Shown in pieces: positions 51,232 through 59,522 of a stretch of DNA of 64,000 bases (positions are counted from its first letter, which is position 1; each line of letters starts with the position of its first letter). Under the pieces are notes generated by a model that ran no database searches, was not told the DNA's origin, and saw nothing but the letters and a program-made list of their open reading frames with translations. The DNA comes from Caenimonas aquaedulcis (GTDB lineage: Bacteria > Pseudomonadota > Gammaproteobacteria > Burkholderiales > Burkholderiaceae_C), in assembly GCF_015831345.1 (NCBI RefSeq), contig NZ_JADWYS010000001.1, forward strand, positions 4,244,618-4,308,617. The letters are read 5' to 3'. Made by a program: the position numbers and the translations under genes.

Positions 51232-52239
51232 ATGAAATCGCTCACATCCGGACTTCGCTTCGCTGCCACCATGTTGGCAATCGCGCTCGGCAGCACTTTC
51301 GTCCACGCCGCGGGCTATCAACACGGTTTTGCTGCTGATCCTGAGGGCAAGCCCCTGGAAATCGGCATCTGGTACCCGAGCAAAACGGCGGTTCAGCCCC
51401 TGTCGTTGGGGCCCACCACGATGAGTGTTGCAGTGAACGGCAATGCAGAGGGCAAGGCTCTGCCCCTGATCGTGATCTCGCATGGAAACGCAAGCTCGTT
51501 CGTCAGCCATTACGACACGGCCATCGCAATGGCCGACGCCGGATTTGTCGTGGCGGCTATCAGCCACGCGGGCGACAACTACGCCGACCAGAGCCGCGCT
51601 ACCGACGTGATGGACCGTCCGCGCCAGATCAGCCGAGTGATTGACCACATGCTGTCGACCTGGGAGGGCCACGCCATCATCGACCCGACGCGCGTCGGCA
51701 TGTATGGCTTTTCGGCGGGCGCTTTCACCGCGTTGGTGAACATCGGCGGCGTTCCCGATTTCACGACAGTCGGCCCGATGTGCCGCCAATTCCCTGCGGA
51801 CTTTGCATGCCAGCTCATCGGAAAAAGCGTCGGCAACACGGCCGTGCCCCTGACGTCCCACAAAGTTCGTGCAGCTGACGCTCGCATCAAAGCCGCCGTG
51901 GTGGCTGCACCTGCGGTTGGATTTGCATTTGCTCCGGACGGACTAAGGAACGTCAAAGTGCCCGTTCAACTCTGGACCGCTGAAAACGACTTTGTGGTTC
52001 CGCAAGCGCGCTATGCAGAAGCTGTGAGAGCTGCGCTGCCGGTGGCACCGGACTACCACGTCGTTGCAAATGCCGGGCACTACGATTTCCTCGTGCCTTG
52101 CAGCAATGCGCTTGCGTCGATGGCGCCCCACATTTGCGCCAGTGCAGCCGGCTTCGACCGGTCAGCGTTTCACGCGAAATTCAACGCGGAAGTTATTGGC
52201 TTCTTCAACAAGACGCTGAAAAGCGGGCCTGGATCCTGA
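51232..52239 (+). CDS. Exported alpha/beta hydrolase (PAF-acetylhydrolase / dienelactone-like)
   Basis: A 335-aa secreted hydrolase. Signal peptide (SGLRFAATMLAIALGSTFVHAAG); oxyanion VISHGNAS; nucleophile GFSAGAFTA; acid in TAENDFVVP; His in ANAGHYDFL. Two Cys pairs may form disulphides. Resembles the proteobacterial predicted dienelactone hydrolases of PAF-AH-like fold. Substrate unknown; it stands alone. Confidence 0.85.
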   Translation: MKSLTSGLRFAATMLAIALGSTFVHAAGYQHGFAADPEGKPLEIGIWYPSKTAVQPLSLGPTTMSVAVNGNAEGKALPLIVISHGNASSFVSHYDTAIAMADAGFVVAAISHAGDNYADQSRATDVMDRPRQISRVIDHMLSTWEGHAIIDPTRVGMYGFSAGAFTALVNIGGVPDFTTVGPMCRQFPADFACQLIGKSVGNTAVPLTSHKVRAADARIKAAVVAAPAVGFAFAPDGLRNVKVPVQLWTAENDFVVPQARYAEAVRAALPVAPDYHVVANAGHYDFLVPCSNALASMAPHICASAAGFDRSAFHAKFNAEVIGFFNKTLKSGPGS

Positions 52240-52310
52240 TAAGGCCGATGCGTCTGCTTTGGGTCGAATGCACTGGTCCATCAGTCTCCTCGAACAGCTG
52301 GCCAGCCCGC

Positions 52311-52862
52311 CTATAGCTGGTACGCCTGGTGCACGCGCCCTTCACCGATCTGCCTCGAGAACAGCAGGCGAGCCGCGTGGGTCCCTCGGAGGTGGTCGAA
52401 CGGACTCGCACCGGGACCGGCCAGCACCGGGTACGTGATGAGGTGCAGTTCGTCGAGCAGTTCCGCTTCGAGCAGCGTGCCGATCAGCATCGCGCCGCCC
52501 ATCGCGTAGATGGCCTTGCCCGGCTGCGCTTGCAACTCGCGTACTGCGTCGAGGCTCCTCACGAATCGCGTCGTTGGCCAGGCAACATCCTTGAGCGTCG
52601 ACGACAGCACGTAGTGCGGCGTCTTCGACGCGAAGGCGCTCCACTTCTTCTCGTCCGCATGCGCTGGTTTCCCCGTCATCGGCAAAGGCGTCGTGGGATG
52701 TTCGGCGATCGCTGTCCAGTACTGCTCGTACCCCGGATACATGCGTCCGCCTATCAGGCAAGCGTCGACGCGTTCGGCCAGCCCGTAATCGTCGGACCAC
52801 GCATCGACCCAGTGGGCGTAACCATCAGCGCCTCCGCTGCGGCCGTCGATGGATACCTTCAT
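52311..52862 (-). CDS. Dihydrofolate reductase-fold (RibD C-terminal) family protein
   Basis: A 183-aa NADPH-binding reductase-like protein: MKVSIDGRSGGADG, LIGGRMYPGYEQYW, AIYAMGGAMLIGTLLEAELLDELHLI and TYPVLAGPGASPF. This is the DHFR/RibD C-terminal family common beside ArsR-SRPBCC pairs; the substrate is unknown. Start at 52862 gives the conserved N-terminus, 8 bp after the SRPBCC stop. Confidence 0.85.
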   Translation of the reverse strand: MKVSIDGRSGGADGYAHWVDAWSDDYGLAERVDACLIGGRMYPGYEQYWTAIAEHPTTPLPMTGKPAHADEKKWSAFASKTPHYVLSSTLKDVAWPTTRFVRSLDAVRELQAQPGKAIYAMGGAMLIGTLLEAELLDELHLITYPVLAGPGASPFDHLRGTHAARLLFSRQIGEGRVHQAYQL

Positions 52863-52870
52863 CGCAGCGA

Positions 52871-53425
52871 TCAGCGGACGCACAGCAGCTCCTCGTATTC
52901 GGCGCGCAGCGTCTTCCATGTCGCCCACAGCGAGGGCGGTGCATCGCCGCTGACCAACGCCACCAGCCGCGCCAGATGCGCATGCCAGCCGGCCGCCACG
53001 TTCAGGCGCAGGGCAGGGCGCTCCAGCAGACGATGCGTGAGCGTGAGCAGCACTTCGGCTCCGTCCTGCTCCAGCTCGATCGTGACTTCACCCGCATCGG
53101 GCCACGCATAGCGCAGATACCGGGGCGGATCGACCTCCAGCACGCGGCAGGTCGCGCGGTGTTCGGCGGGCATGCCCTCAGGCCGCTCCGCGCTGGATGC
53201 GGACAGTTCTTCGTTGCGCCAGACCAGTTCGAAGTCGGCTTGCGGCTGCAGCGCCGTGGTACCGCCGGCAAGCCATTGGCGGCGCAAGTCGGGATCGGTC
53301 ACGTAAGACCACACGCGGTCGATGTTGCCGGGCAGGCGCCGGTGAATGCGCAATGTTTCTGGGTCCAGCAGCTTGCCATGCCGGGAGTTCAGGGCGTTGA
53401 GGGTATTGGGGGTGGTGTCGTTCAC
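52871..53425 (-). CDS. SRPBCC (AHSA1-like) protein
   Basis: A 184-aa START-like hydrophobic-pocket protein: IHRRLPGNIDRVWSYVTDPDLRRQWLAGG, YAWPDAGEVTIELEQDGAEVLLTLTH and a C-terminal helix WHAHLARLVAL. The GTG start (53425) overlaps the ArsR stop (GTGA). Family members bind hydrophobic ligands or act on them; role unknown. Confidence 0.87.
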   Translation of the reverse strand: MNDTTPNTLNALNSRHGKLLDPETLRIHRRLPGNIDRVWSYVTDPDLRRQWLAGGTTALQPQADFELVWRNEELSASSAERPEGMPAEHRATCRVLEVDPPRYLRYAWPDAGEVTIELEQDGAEVLLTLTHRLLERPALRLNVAAGWHAHLARLVALVSGDAPPSLWATWKTLRAEYEELLCVR

Positions 53426-53802
53426 TTGCGTTTCCTTGGGGTCGGGAGCTTGGGGATGGGCGGCAATTCGCGACGCAACAGCTCTTCCAGCTTGTCGAGA
53501 CTTTCCGACCAGAACTGTTCGTAGTGCTGCAACCAGTCGTTGGCTGTCGACAGCGGCTTGGCGTCCAGTCGGCACAGGTGCACGCGGCCGCGGATCTCCC
53601 GCTGCACCAGCCCCGCGCGCTCGAGCGCCTTGATGTGTTTCGACGCGGCTGCCAGGGACATGTCGAAAGGCTCCGCCAGCTCGCCGATCGAGCATTCGCC
53701 CTTGGAGAGGTTTCGAAGCATCCGTCGGCGGGTGCTGTCCGAAAGGGCAAAGAAAACCGCATTGAGCCGGGTGTCCTGCCGCGCTTGTTGTCGTTCAACC
53801 AT
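53422..53802 (-). CDS. ArsR-family winged-helix regulator
   Basis: A 126-aa ArsR protein (NAVFFALSDSTRRRMLRNL, then ELAEPFDMSLAAASKHIKALERAGLV, wing REIRGRVHLCRLD). No arsenic-type CxC motif is present, as in ArsR proteins paired with SRPBCC genes. The ATG at 53802 lies inside operator 1 and 7 bp below the -10, so the mRNA is probably leaderless. Operon: ArsR-SRPBCC-DHFR-like. Confidence 0.9.
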   Translation of the reverse strand: MVERQQARQDTRLNAVFFALSDSTRRRMLRNLSKGECSIGELAEPFDMSLAAASKHIKALERAGLVQREIRGRVHLCRLDAKPLSTANDWLQHYEQFWSESLDKLEELLRRELPPIPKLPTPRKRK

Positions 53803-53811
53803 GTGGTTGAA
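53794..53811. promoter_or_regulatory. ArsR operator 1, TTCAACCA-TG-TGGTTGAA
   Basis: Perfect 8-bp arms with 2-bp spacer over the -10 edge and the start codon of ArsR. Same sequence family as operator 2, centred exactly 40 bp away. Confidence 0.7.
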
Positions 53812-53838
53812 TATAGACGCGTGTTTGCTGATTGTCAA
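53810..53838 (-). promoter_or_regulatory. Near-consensus promoter of the ArsR operon
   Basis: Minus strand -35 TTGACA (53838-53833), 17-bp spacer, -10 TATATT (53815-53810). Expected transcription start is at or next to the ATG at 53802. Both boxes are overlapped by ArsR operators. Confidence 0.7.
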
Positions 53839-53850
53839 CCATCTGGTTGA
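53835..53850. promoter_or_regulatory. ArsR operator 2, TCAACCA-TC-TGGTTGA
   Basis: Perfect 7-bp arms overlapping the -35. Four helical turns from operator 1, so two dimers would sit on the same DNA face. Confidence 0.7.
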
Positions 53851-53871
53851 ATGTATCGGTCCCCGCCTGGC

Positions 53872-54465
53872 TCAGGCCACCAGCCCGAGATACTCCTGCC
53901 GCGTCTGCGGCAATACAGCCCGTATGAGCTGCTCGTAGGACGTGCGATGCCTCGCCAGCATGCGGGCCGATGCCACGGACTTGGAGCGGCAATACCAGTG
54001 GCAGGTGTGCTGCATCAGGAGCATCTCGGCCATGATGGCGAAGGCGCGGTCCTTCGGGGAGGCGTCCTGTTCTTCGACCGCACGGCAGATGCCGCGGGAG
54101 TGCATGCGCAGCGCCTCGCGCATGTCGAAGGACCTGTCGAACGCGGGCGAGCGGGGCAGCCAGGTCGGGAACTTGCTCACGCGTGTGGCCGTAGGCTCGA
54201 CGCCCGCGAAGTCCTCCGCGAACTTGCGGACCTCCCGGCACAGGGCGTTCTCGGTTCCGCGCAGCACGCCCCAGACCTGCTCGCCGCGGGCGGGGTCCGC
54301 TTCGCCCAGGGCGCGCGAGTAGCCCTGCGAGAGCGTCTCGATGCTCTGTTCGATGTCGTGGCCGGCCAGGTAGCGGGCCAGGAGCGCGATGCGCCCTTGC
54401 TGGTGCCTGAGCCTGGCGATCCACAAGGCGACCAGCGCGACGGGCAAGAGAAGAAAAAATTCCAT
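53872..54465 (-). CDS. Membrane-anchored protein of unknown function, 197 aa
   Basis: I do not recognise this family. An N-terminal hydrophobic anchor (MEFFLLLPVALVALWIARL) is followed by a soluble, mostly helical domain with LARYLAGHDIEQSIETLSQGYSRALGE and several Cys (ALCREV, GICRAVE, HTCHWYC). HTCHWYCRSK could bind a metal. The MFS gene ends just 32 bp upstream on the same strand, so it may be the second gene of that transcript. Confidence 0.6.
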   Translation of the reverse strand: MEFFLLLPVALVALWIARLRHQQGRIALLARYLAGHDIEQSIETLSQGYSRALGEADPARGEQVWGVLRGTENALCREVRKFAEDFAGVEPTATRVSKFPTWLPRSPAFDRSFDMREALRMHSRGICRAVEEQDASPKDRAFAIMAEMLLMQHTCHWYCRSKSVASARMLARHRTSYEQLIRAVLPQTRQEYLGLVA

Positions 54466-54497
54466 CGGCCGATGGTACAGAGGCCGGGAGGAGATCC

Positions 54498-55727
54498 TCA
54501 GGCGCCGCATTCCCTGGTACGACCCATCTGGAGTGCGAACGCGCCCATTGCCGCCAGCGTGGCCAAGCCCATCACCGCCATCCAACCCCAACGTGAGAGC
54601 AACAAGCTCCCCAGTGCGGAGCCGGCAGCCATGCCGACGAACATCGCGCTCATCAGGACAACGTTGAGGCGGCTGCGGGACTGTGCATCCAGCGCATAGA
54701 CCAGCGTCTGGTGCGCGATCAGTGCGCCCTGCACGCCCAGGTCGAAGACGATCGTGCCGGCTGCGAGCACGCCGAGCTGCCACATCACCGGCATGGATGC
54801 GCCGGCGCCCATGGCAAGAAACGCGGCAGCGCTCAGCACCGCCCCGATCCGCACCACGTAGACAGGGCCCTTGCGGTCCGCGAGGCGGCCCGCCAGTGGC
54901 GCGGCCAGCGCGCCGGCCGCACCGGCCAGCCCGAAGGCACCCGCCGCGGCGCTGCCCAGGTGGAATGGTTCCGCGTGCAGCATCACCGCGAGCGTGGACC
55001 AGAAGGCGCTGAAGCCGAGTCCGAGCAAGCCCTGGGCCAGCGCGGCCCGGCGCAGCGCGGGGTGTGCTTGCCACACCGTCGCGAGCGAACGCAAGAGCGC
55101 CGGGTAGGCCAGGTGGGCGGCGGCCGGGAACGCGGGCAGGAAACGCCACGCGGTGATTCCGGTGGCCGCGATCGTTGCGGCGGCCAGCACGAACATCGCG
55201 CGCCAGCCGAATTGTTCGGCGACGAACCCGCTGAGCACGCGCGACAGCAGGATGCCCAGCAGCAACCCCGTCATCACGGTGCCCACGAGCCTGCCGCGCT
55301 GGTGCGCGGGCGCGAGTGCGGCGGCCGCCGGCACGAAGTCCTGCGCCAGCGTGGCCGTCACGCCGATCAGCGCGCTGGCGGCCAGCAGCAGAGCGACCGA
55401 GGGCGCGGCGGCCGCGGCAAGCAGAGCGAGCGTCAACGCCAGTGCCTTCGCAAGAATGACGCGCCGGCGATCGAACCGGTCCGCGAGCGGGCCGAGCAGC
55501 AGCAGGCCCGCCACGTACCCCAGCTGGGTCGCGGTGGGGATCCAGCCCGTCAACCAGGAGGGGGCGTGGAGATCCTGTCCCAGCACGCCCAGCAAGGGCT
55601 GCGCGTAATAGATCGAGGCGACGGACAGCCCGGCGCCGGCCGCGAGCAGCAGCATCAAGGCGCGGCCAGGCCCTCGTGCGAGGGCGCTGGCGTCGGACTG
55701 GACATACGGAGTGCGAATAGCGTTCAT
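54498..55727 (-). CDS. MFS transporter (drug/metabolite efflux, DHA-type)
   Basis: A 409-aa, 12-helix major facilitator. Motif A between helices 2 and 3 (GPLADRFDRRRVILAKALAL), and a second-half repeat APLAGRLADRKGPVY. YYAQPLLGVLGQDL in the first helix is typical of the YnfM/AraJ-like efflux group. Divergent from a LysR regulator at 55825, its likely controller. Confidence 0.88.
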   Translation of the reverse strand: MNAIRTPYVQSDASALARGPGRALMLLLAAGAGLSVASIYYAQPLLGVLGQDLHAPSWLTGWIPTATQLGYVAGLLLLGPLADRFDRRRVILAKALALTLALLAAAAAPSVALLLAASALIGVTATLAQDFVPAAAALAPAHQRGRLVGTVMTGLLLGILLSRVLSGFVAEQFGWRAMFVLAAATIAATGITAWRFLPAFPAAAHLAYPALLRSLATVWQAHPALRRAALAQGLLGLGFSAFWSTLAVMLHAEPFHLGSAAAGAFGLAGAAGALAAPLAGRLADRKGPVYVVRIGAVLSAAAFLAMGAGASMPVMWQLGVLAAGTIVFDLGVQGALIAHQTLVYALDAQSRSRLNVVLMSAMFVGMAAGSALGSLLLSRWGWMAVMGLATLAAMGAFALQMGRTRECGA

Positions 55728-55824
55728 GGCATCAATACGCGAGTGACTGGGATGTATCGACTGTGCGCGCACGTAGCGCCGGGCGGAAGGTGCGCGGAAC
55801 GCAAAATGGTTATACGCTTGGCGC

Positions 55825-56811
55825 ATGAACAAACCGACCAGACCAAGTGGAAGCAGGAACCCCGGCCCACAGGCGCGTGCACTGCCCCAGGGCGTGCCGG
55901 CGGATCGCATCGCACTGCTGCAGACCTTCGTGCGCATCGTGGAAGCCGGCAGCATGTCGGCGGCCGCGCCGTTGCTCGGCGCGACGCAGCCCACGGTCAG
56001 CCGGCGCCTGCGCGCGCTGGAAGACAGCCTCGGGGTCCAATTGCTGCAGCGGTCCACCCACGCGATGCGGCTGACCCTCGAAGGCGAGCGTTGTTATGAA
56101 CGCGCGCGCACCTTGCTGGCCGACTGGTCCGCATTCGAAGCGGAGGTGGGCACCGGTGGAGCGGAGCCCGAGGGCCTGCTGCGCGTGGCGGTGCCCCATG
56201 CGTTCGGCCAGGACAAGTTCGTCGCGCCGCTGGCCGAATTCCTGCGCGCGTATCCGCGCGTCTCGGTGGAATGGCTGCTGATCGACGATGTGTCGGACGC
56301 CTTGTCACGCGGAATCGATTGCGCCATCCAGGTGGGCGACCCCACCGACCTGGACGTCGTGGCGGTGCGCCTGGCGGCGGTCGATCGCATCCTGGTGGCC
56401 GCCCCGTCGATATTGCCGCGCAAGCGGCCGAGTGACCCCGATGGGCTCGCCACTTTGCCCTGGCTCGCGCTGCGAACCTACTACCGGAACGAACTCGTCC
56501 TCACGCACGGCGCGACCGGCGAGGTCCGCCGGTTGCCGCTGCGCCCGCGGGTGAGTACCGACAGTCTCTACGCACTGCGCAGCGCGTGCCTCGCCGGGCT
56601 CGGCGCCTGCGCCGCCTCCGCCTGGATGGTGGCGGACGACATCGCGCGGGGGAAGCTCGTCCAGCTCGCGCCGCACTGGCGGCCGGCTCCGCTGCCCGCG
56701 TGGATCAGCTATCCCCATGGCCAGCACTACCCGTCCCGCCTGCTGCTCTTCGTCGCGGCCATGCGAGAGGCGGTGCCTCGGATCGTCGGGTCCGATGGAC
56801 GCGGCGGTTAG
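55825..56811 (+). CDS. LysR-family transcriptional regulator
   Basis: A 328-aa regulator with a 25-residue N-terminal extension before the HTH (RIALLQTFVRIVEAGSMSAAAPLLGATQPTVSRRLRALEDSLG). The effector domain includes HAFGQDKFVAPLAEFLRAYPRV. The shape resembles the CrgA/DmlR-like group. Divergent from the MFS gene with a 97-bp gap. Confidence 0.88.
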   Translation: MNKPTRPSGSRNPGPQARALPQGVPADRIALLQTFVRIVEAGSMSAAAPLLGATQPTVSRRLRALEDSLGVQLLQRSTHAMRLTLEGERCYERARTLLADWSAFEAEVGTGGAEPEGLLRVAVPHAFGQDKFVAPLAEFLRAYPRVSVEWLLIDDVSDALSRGIDCAIQVGDPTDLDVVAVRLAAVDRILVAAPSILPRKRPSDPDGLATLPWLALRTYYRNELVLTHGATGEVRRLPLRPRVSTDSLYALRSACLAGLGACAASAWMVADDIARGKLVQLAPHWRPAPLPAWISYPHGQHYPSRLLLFVAAMREAVPRIVGSDGRGG

Positions 56812-56835
56812 CCGCCTGGCAGGACTCGCGGGATC

Positions 56836-57462
56836 CTATCGGGCCGCGAGCGCCCTCAGCTTGCTGAAGTATTCACGCATGATGGCGCGCAGTCGCTCGG
56901 CGCCTTCGCGGCCCCAGTCGCGCTGCAGCTCGCAGGCGAGGGCCAGTACGCTCACCGGCTTGGCCCCGGCCTGGATCATGCGTTGAACGGCGGCATCGTG
57001 CGCGACACGACTGACACCGCCGATGGCATCGATCACGAAGTAGACGTCGAAACCATCGCGTAACGCGTCCAGGGTGGGGAAGGCCACACACACCTCCGTC
57101 CACAGTCCCGCGATGATGAGTTTGCGGCGGCCGGTCCGCTCGACGGCGGCCCGGAAATCGGCATCCTCCCAGGAGTTCATGCTGGTGCGATCGATTTCAG
57201 GGCCACCCGGAAGTGTGGCGAGGAGCTCTTCGCTCGTTCCCGACATGCCGTGCTTGACGTACACGGTGCTCAGGACGACGGGAAGCCCGAACGCGGTCGC
57301 CGTCCGGCCCAGCATCGTCACGTGGGCCTGCAGCTCGTCGCGGCCTACCGAACCCACGCCCTGGTACTGCTCGGGCTGGTAATCGATCAGTGCGAGGACG
57401 GCGTTTTGCGGGGTGAGGAGTGAGTCGGTGAGGGGATCGCGCAAGGGGGTGGGATCGGCCAT
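56836..57462 (-). CDS. Isochorismatase-like cysteine hydrolase (YcaC type)
   Basis: A 208-aa protein: catalytic Asp in LALIDYQPEQ, Lys region RRKLIIAGLWTEVCVAFP with the nucleophilic Cys, and VIDAIGGVSRVAHDAAVQRM. The YcaC group hydrolyses unidentified amides or esters. GGAG precedes the start. It follows the Bug gene by 24 bp and may be the last gene of that operon. Confidence 0.85.
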   Translation of the reverse strand: MADPTPLRDPLTDSLLTPQNAVLALIDYQPEQYQGVGSVGRDELQAHVTMLGRTATAFGLPVVLSTVYVKHGMSGTSEELLATLPGGPEIDRTSMNSWEDADFRAAVERTGRRKLIIAGLWTEVCVAFPTLDALRDGFDVYFVIDAIGGVSRVAHDAAVQRMIQAGAKPVSVLALACELQRDWGREGAERLRAIMREYFSKLRALAAR

Positions 57463-57486
57463 GTGAACAGTCTCCGGCAGTTGGCT

Positions 57487-58455
57487 TCAATTCGCATAGT
57501 TTCCCGTACGCGCCGCGACGGCGCGCCAGCGCGCGGACTCGACCTGCATGCGCGTGGGGAGATCGGCGGTGGCGCCCGGGCCGCTGGCCTGCACGCCGAT
57601 GTCGTTGAAGCGGCGCACCACGTCGGCCTGCTTGACCACCATGCCCAGTTCGCCCTGGAGTTTCTGCACGACCTCGCGGGGCGTCGCCGCCGGCGCGAAG
57701 ACTCCGTACCACATGCCCGCGTCGTAGCCGGGGACGCTCTCGGCCACGGTCTTCACGCCGGGCAGGTCCTTGAGCCGCGAAGTGCTCGCGATGCCCAGCG
57801 CGCGTACCTTGCCGTCGCGGATGAGCGGGATGAGTTGCGGTGCCGGTCCCGCGACCATTTCGATGCGTCCACCGATCGCATCCTGGAGCGCTTCGCCGAT
57901 GCCCTTGTAGGTCACCATCGTGATGTCCGCGCCGGTCATGGAGCGCAGCAGGTCGATGGTGAGGCTCGTGGTGCTGCCGAAATTCGCGCGGCCCGGGTTT
58001 GCCTTCGCGTAGGCGAGCAGTTCCTCCACGTTCCTGAAAGGCGCATGCGGTGCGGCCACCAGAAGCACGCCGGATTCACCGATGGCGCGCACCGGCACGA
58101 AATCGCGCTCGAGGTTGTAGTTGAGCTTGCGGTAGAACGCCGCGTTCGCCGATTGCACGCCGCTGAGGATGCCCAGCGTGTACCCGTCCGGCGTCGCCCT
58201 CGCGAGGGCTTCGGCGCCGACGTTGCCTGCGGCGCCGGCGCGGTTTTCGACGATCACGGGTTGCTTCAGCCGCTGGCCCAGGCCCTCGGCGAGCGTGCGC
58301 GCGAGCAGGTCCTGCGTGCCCCCCGGCGGGAACGGCACGATGATGCGCACCGCCTTGCCGGGGAAGGTTTCGGCGTGGACAGGCGCCACCCAGGTGGCGG
58401 CGGCGGCGAGCAGGAACGTGATGAGGACGCGAAGGGACATGGAAAGGACGATCAT
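57487..58455 (-). CDS. Bug-family tripartite tricarboxylate transporter receptor
   Basis: A 322-aa periplasmic binding protein: signal peptide (LRVLITFLLAAAATWVAPVHAE), core FPGKAVRIIVPFPPGGTQDLLAR, DGYTLGILS; the usual HVPYKG loop reads MVTYKGIGE. Start overlaps the Ldh-type stop (ATGA); an internal ATG at 58440 is possible. Fourth gene of an operon of hydrolases and a dehydrogenase. Confidence 0.92.
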   Translation of the reverse strand: MIVLSMSLRVLITFLLAAAATWVAPVHAETFPGKAVRIIVPFPPGGTQDLLARTLAEGLGQRLKQPVIVENRAGAAGNVGAEALARATPDGYTLGILSGVQSANAAFYRKLNYNLERDFVPVRAIGESGVLLVAAPHAPFRNVEELLAYAKANPGRANFGSTTSLTIDLLRSMTGADITMVTYKGIGEALQDAIGGRIEMVAGPAPQLIPLIRDGKVRALGIASTSRLKDLPGVKTVAESVPGYDAGMWYGVFAPAATPREVVQKLQGELGMVVKQADVVRRFNDIGVQASGPGATADLPTRMQVESARWRAVAARTGNYAN

Positions 58456-59510
58456 GAATGAAGCGGTCGCGGGGACCAGGGAACAGGTATGCCGAGGGAG
58501 GCGGCGGCATCGGCCAGCATGCCGGCGGTGCGCGCCCCGAGCGGAATGCCGTGCGCCGCGCGGCGCACGGATTCGGCGCCGCCGCGCTCGCCGGGCAGCA
58601 GCACCGGCGACCCGGTCGAGGACGGCAGCGACTTGATGGCGTCCACCAGCGCGGACACCTGGGCCTGCGCCTGGTCCGGAGACTGCGGTGCCGTGCGTGC
58701 GAGGTCGAAGGCCAGCACCATGGCGTTCTGCCGGTGGCGTGGCGGCGTGTCGGTTGACGACAGCGCGGGGGCGAGGATCTGCGCGCCGGTCATCGCGCTG
58801 CACACGAGCTCGATCATCAACGCGAGGCCGGAACCCTTCGGCCCGCCGAGCGGCAGCGGCGCCACCGCGTCGTGGGCATCGGTGGTCGGCCGGCCCGACG
58901 CGTCCGCAGCCGAGCCGGCCGCGAGGGTGTGCCCCTGCGCACGCGCCTCTTGCAGCCGGCCGAAGGCGATGGCTCCCGACGCCATGTCGAACACGATCGG
59001 TCCGTCGCCGTGCCGGGGAACCGCGATGGACAGCGGCGCGGTCGAGACGCCGGGCGCGGCGGCTCCGTGATAGAACATGTTCGGTCCCGAAGCGGCGAGT
59101 GCGATGCCGACGAGTCCGGTGCCGGCGAGGGCGCTGGTGTAGGCCCCGAGCGCGCCGGTGTGCGTGGTGCCGCGCACCATCACGACACCGACGCCGCAGT
59201 CCCGCGCCATCGGCGTGGCCATCGCGACCGCCATCTTCATGCTCACGGCGCCGGGGGCCGCGTCGGCATCGAGTACCTGCAATGCGGGCAGGCTGAAGGC
59301 CACGCGCGGCCGGGCCGCGCCGTTCATCTCTCCGGTGCGCAACCACCGCAGGTACAGCGGCAGCCGCGACACACCGTGCGATTCGACGCCGCGAAGGTCG
59401 GCCCACACGAGCACCTGGGCGACCTCGGCGGCATGGTCGGGCTGGAGTCCACCGGCGCCCAGCAGCGCGGCGGCAAATTCGCGCAGCGCCTGCGCATCGA
59501 TGACATGCAT
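58452..59510 (-). CDS. Ldh-family (type 2 malate/L-lactate/sulfolactate) dehydrogenase
   Basis: A 352-aa NAD(P)-dependent 2-hydroxyacid dehydrogenase of the non-Rossmann Ldh fold: ADLRGVESHGVSRLPLYLRWL with the catalytic His, GVGVVMVRGTTHTGALGAYT, and PLGGPKGSGLALMIELVC. It would interconvert a 2-hydroxy and 2-oxo acid. Located 12 bp after one hydrolase and coupled to the Bug gene (ATGA). Confidence 0.9.
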   Translation of the reverse strand: MHVIDAQALREFAAALLGAGGLQPDHAAEVAQVLVWADLRGVESHGVSRLPLYLRWLRTGEMNGAARPRVAFSLPALQVLDADAAPGAVSMKMAVAMATPMARDCGVGVVMVRGTTHTGALGAYTSALAGTGLVGIALAASGPNMFYHGAAAPGVSTAPLSIAVPRHGDGPIVFDMASGAIAFGRLQEARAQGHTLAAGSAADASGRPTTDAHDAVAPLPLGGPKGSGLALMIELVCSAMTGAQILAPALSSTDTPPRHRQNAMVLAFDLARTAPQSPDQAQAQVSALVDAIKSLPSSTGSPVLLPGERGGAESVRRAAHGIPLGARTAGMLADAAASLGIPVPWSPRPLHS

Positions 59511-59522
59511 GCGAACTTGCTC

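Noticed and set aside
54711..56099. Plus-strand open frame opposite the MFS gene
   Set aside because: Low-complexity Arg/Gln/Gly/Glu-rich shadow of a membrane protein gene, with no start site or motif.
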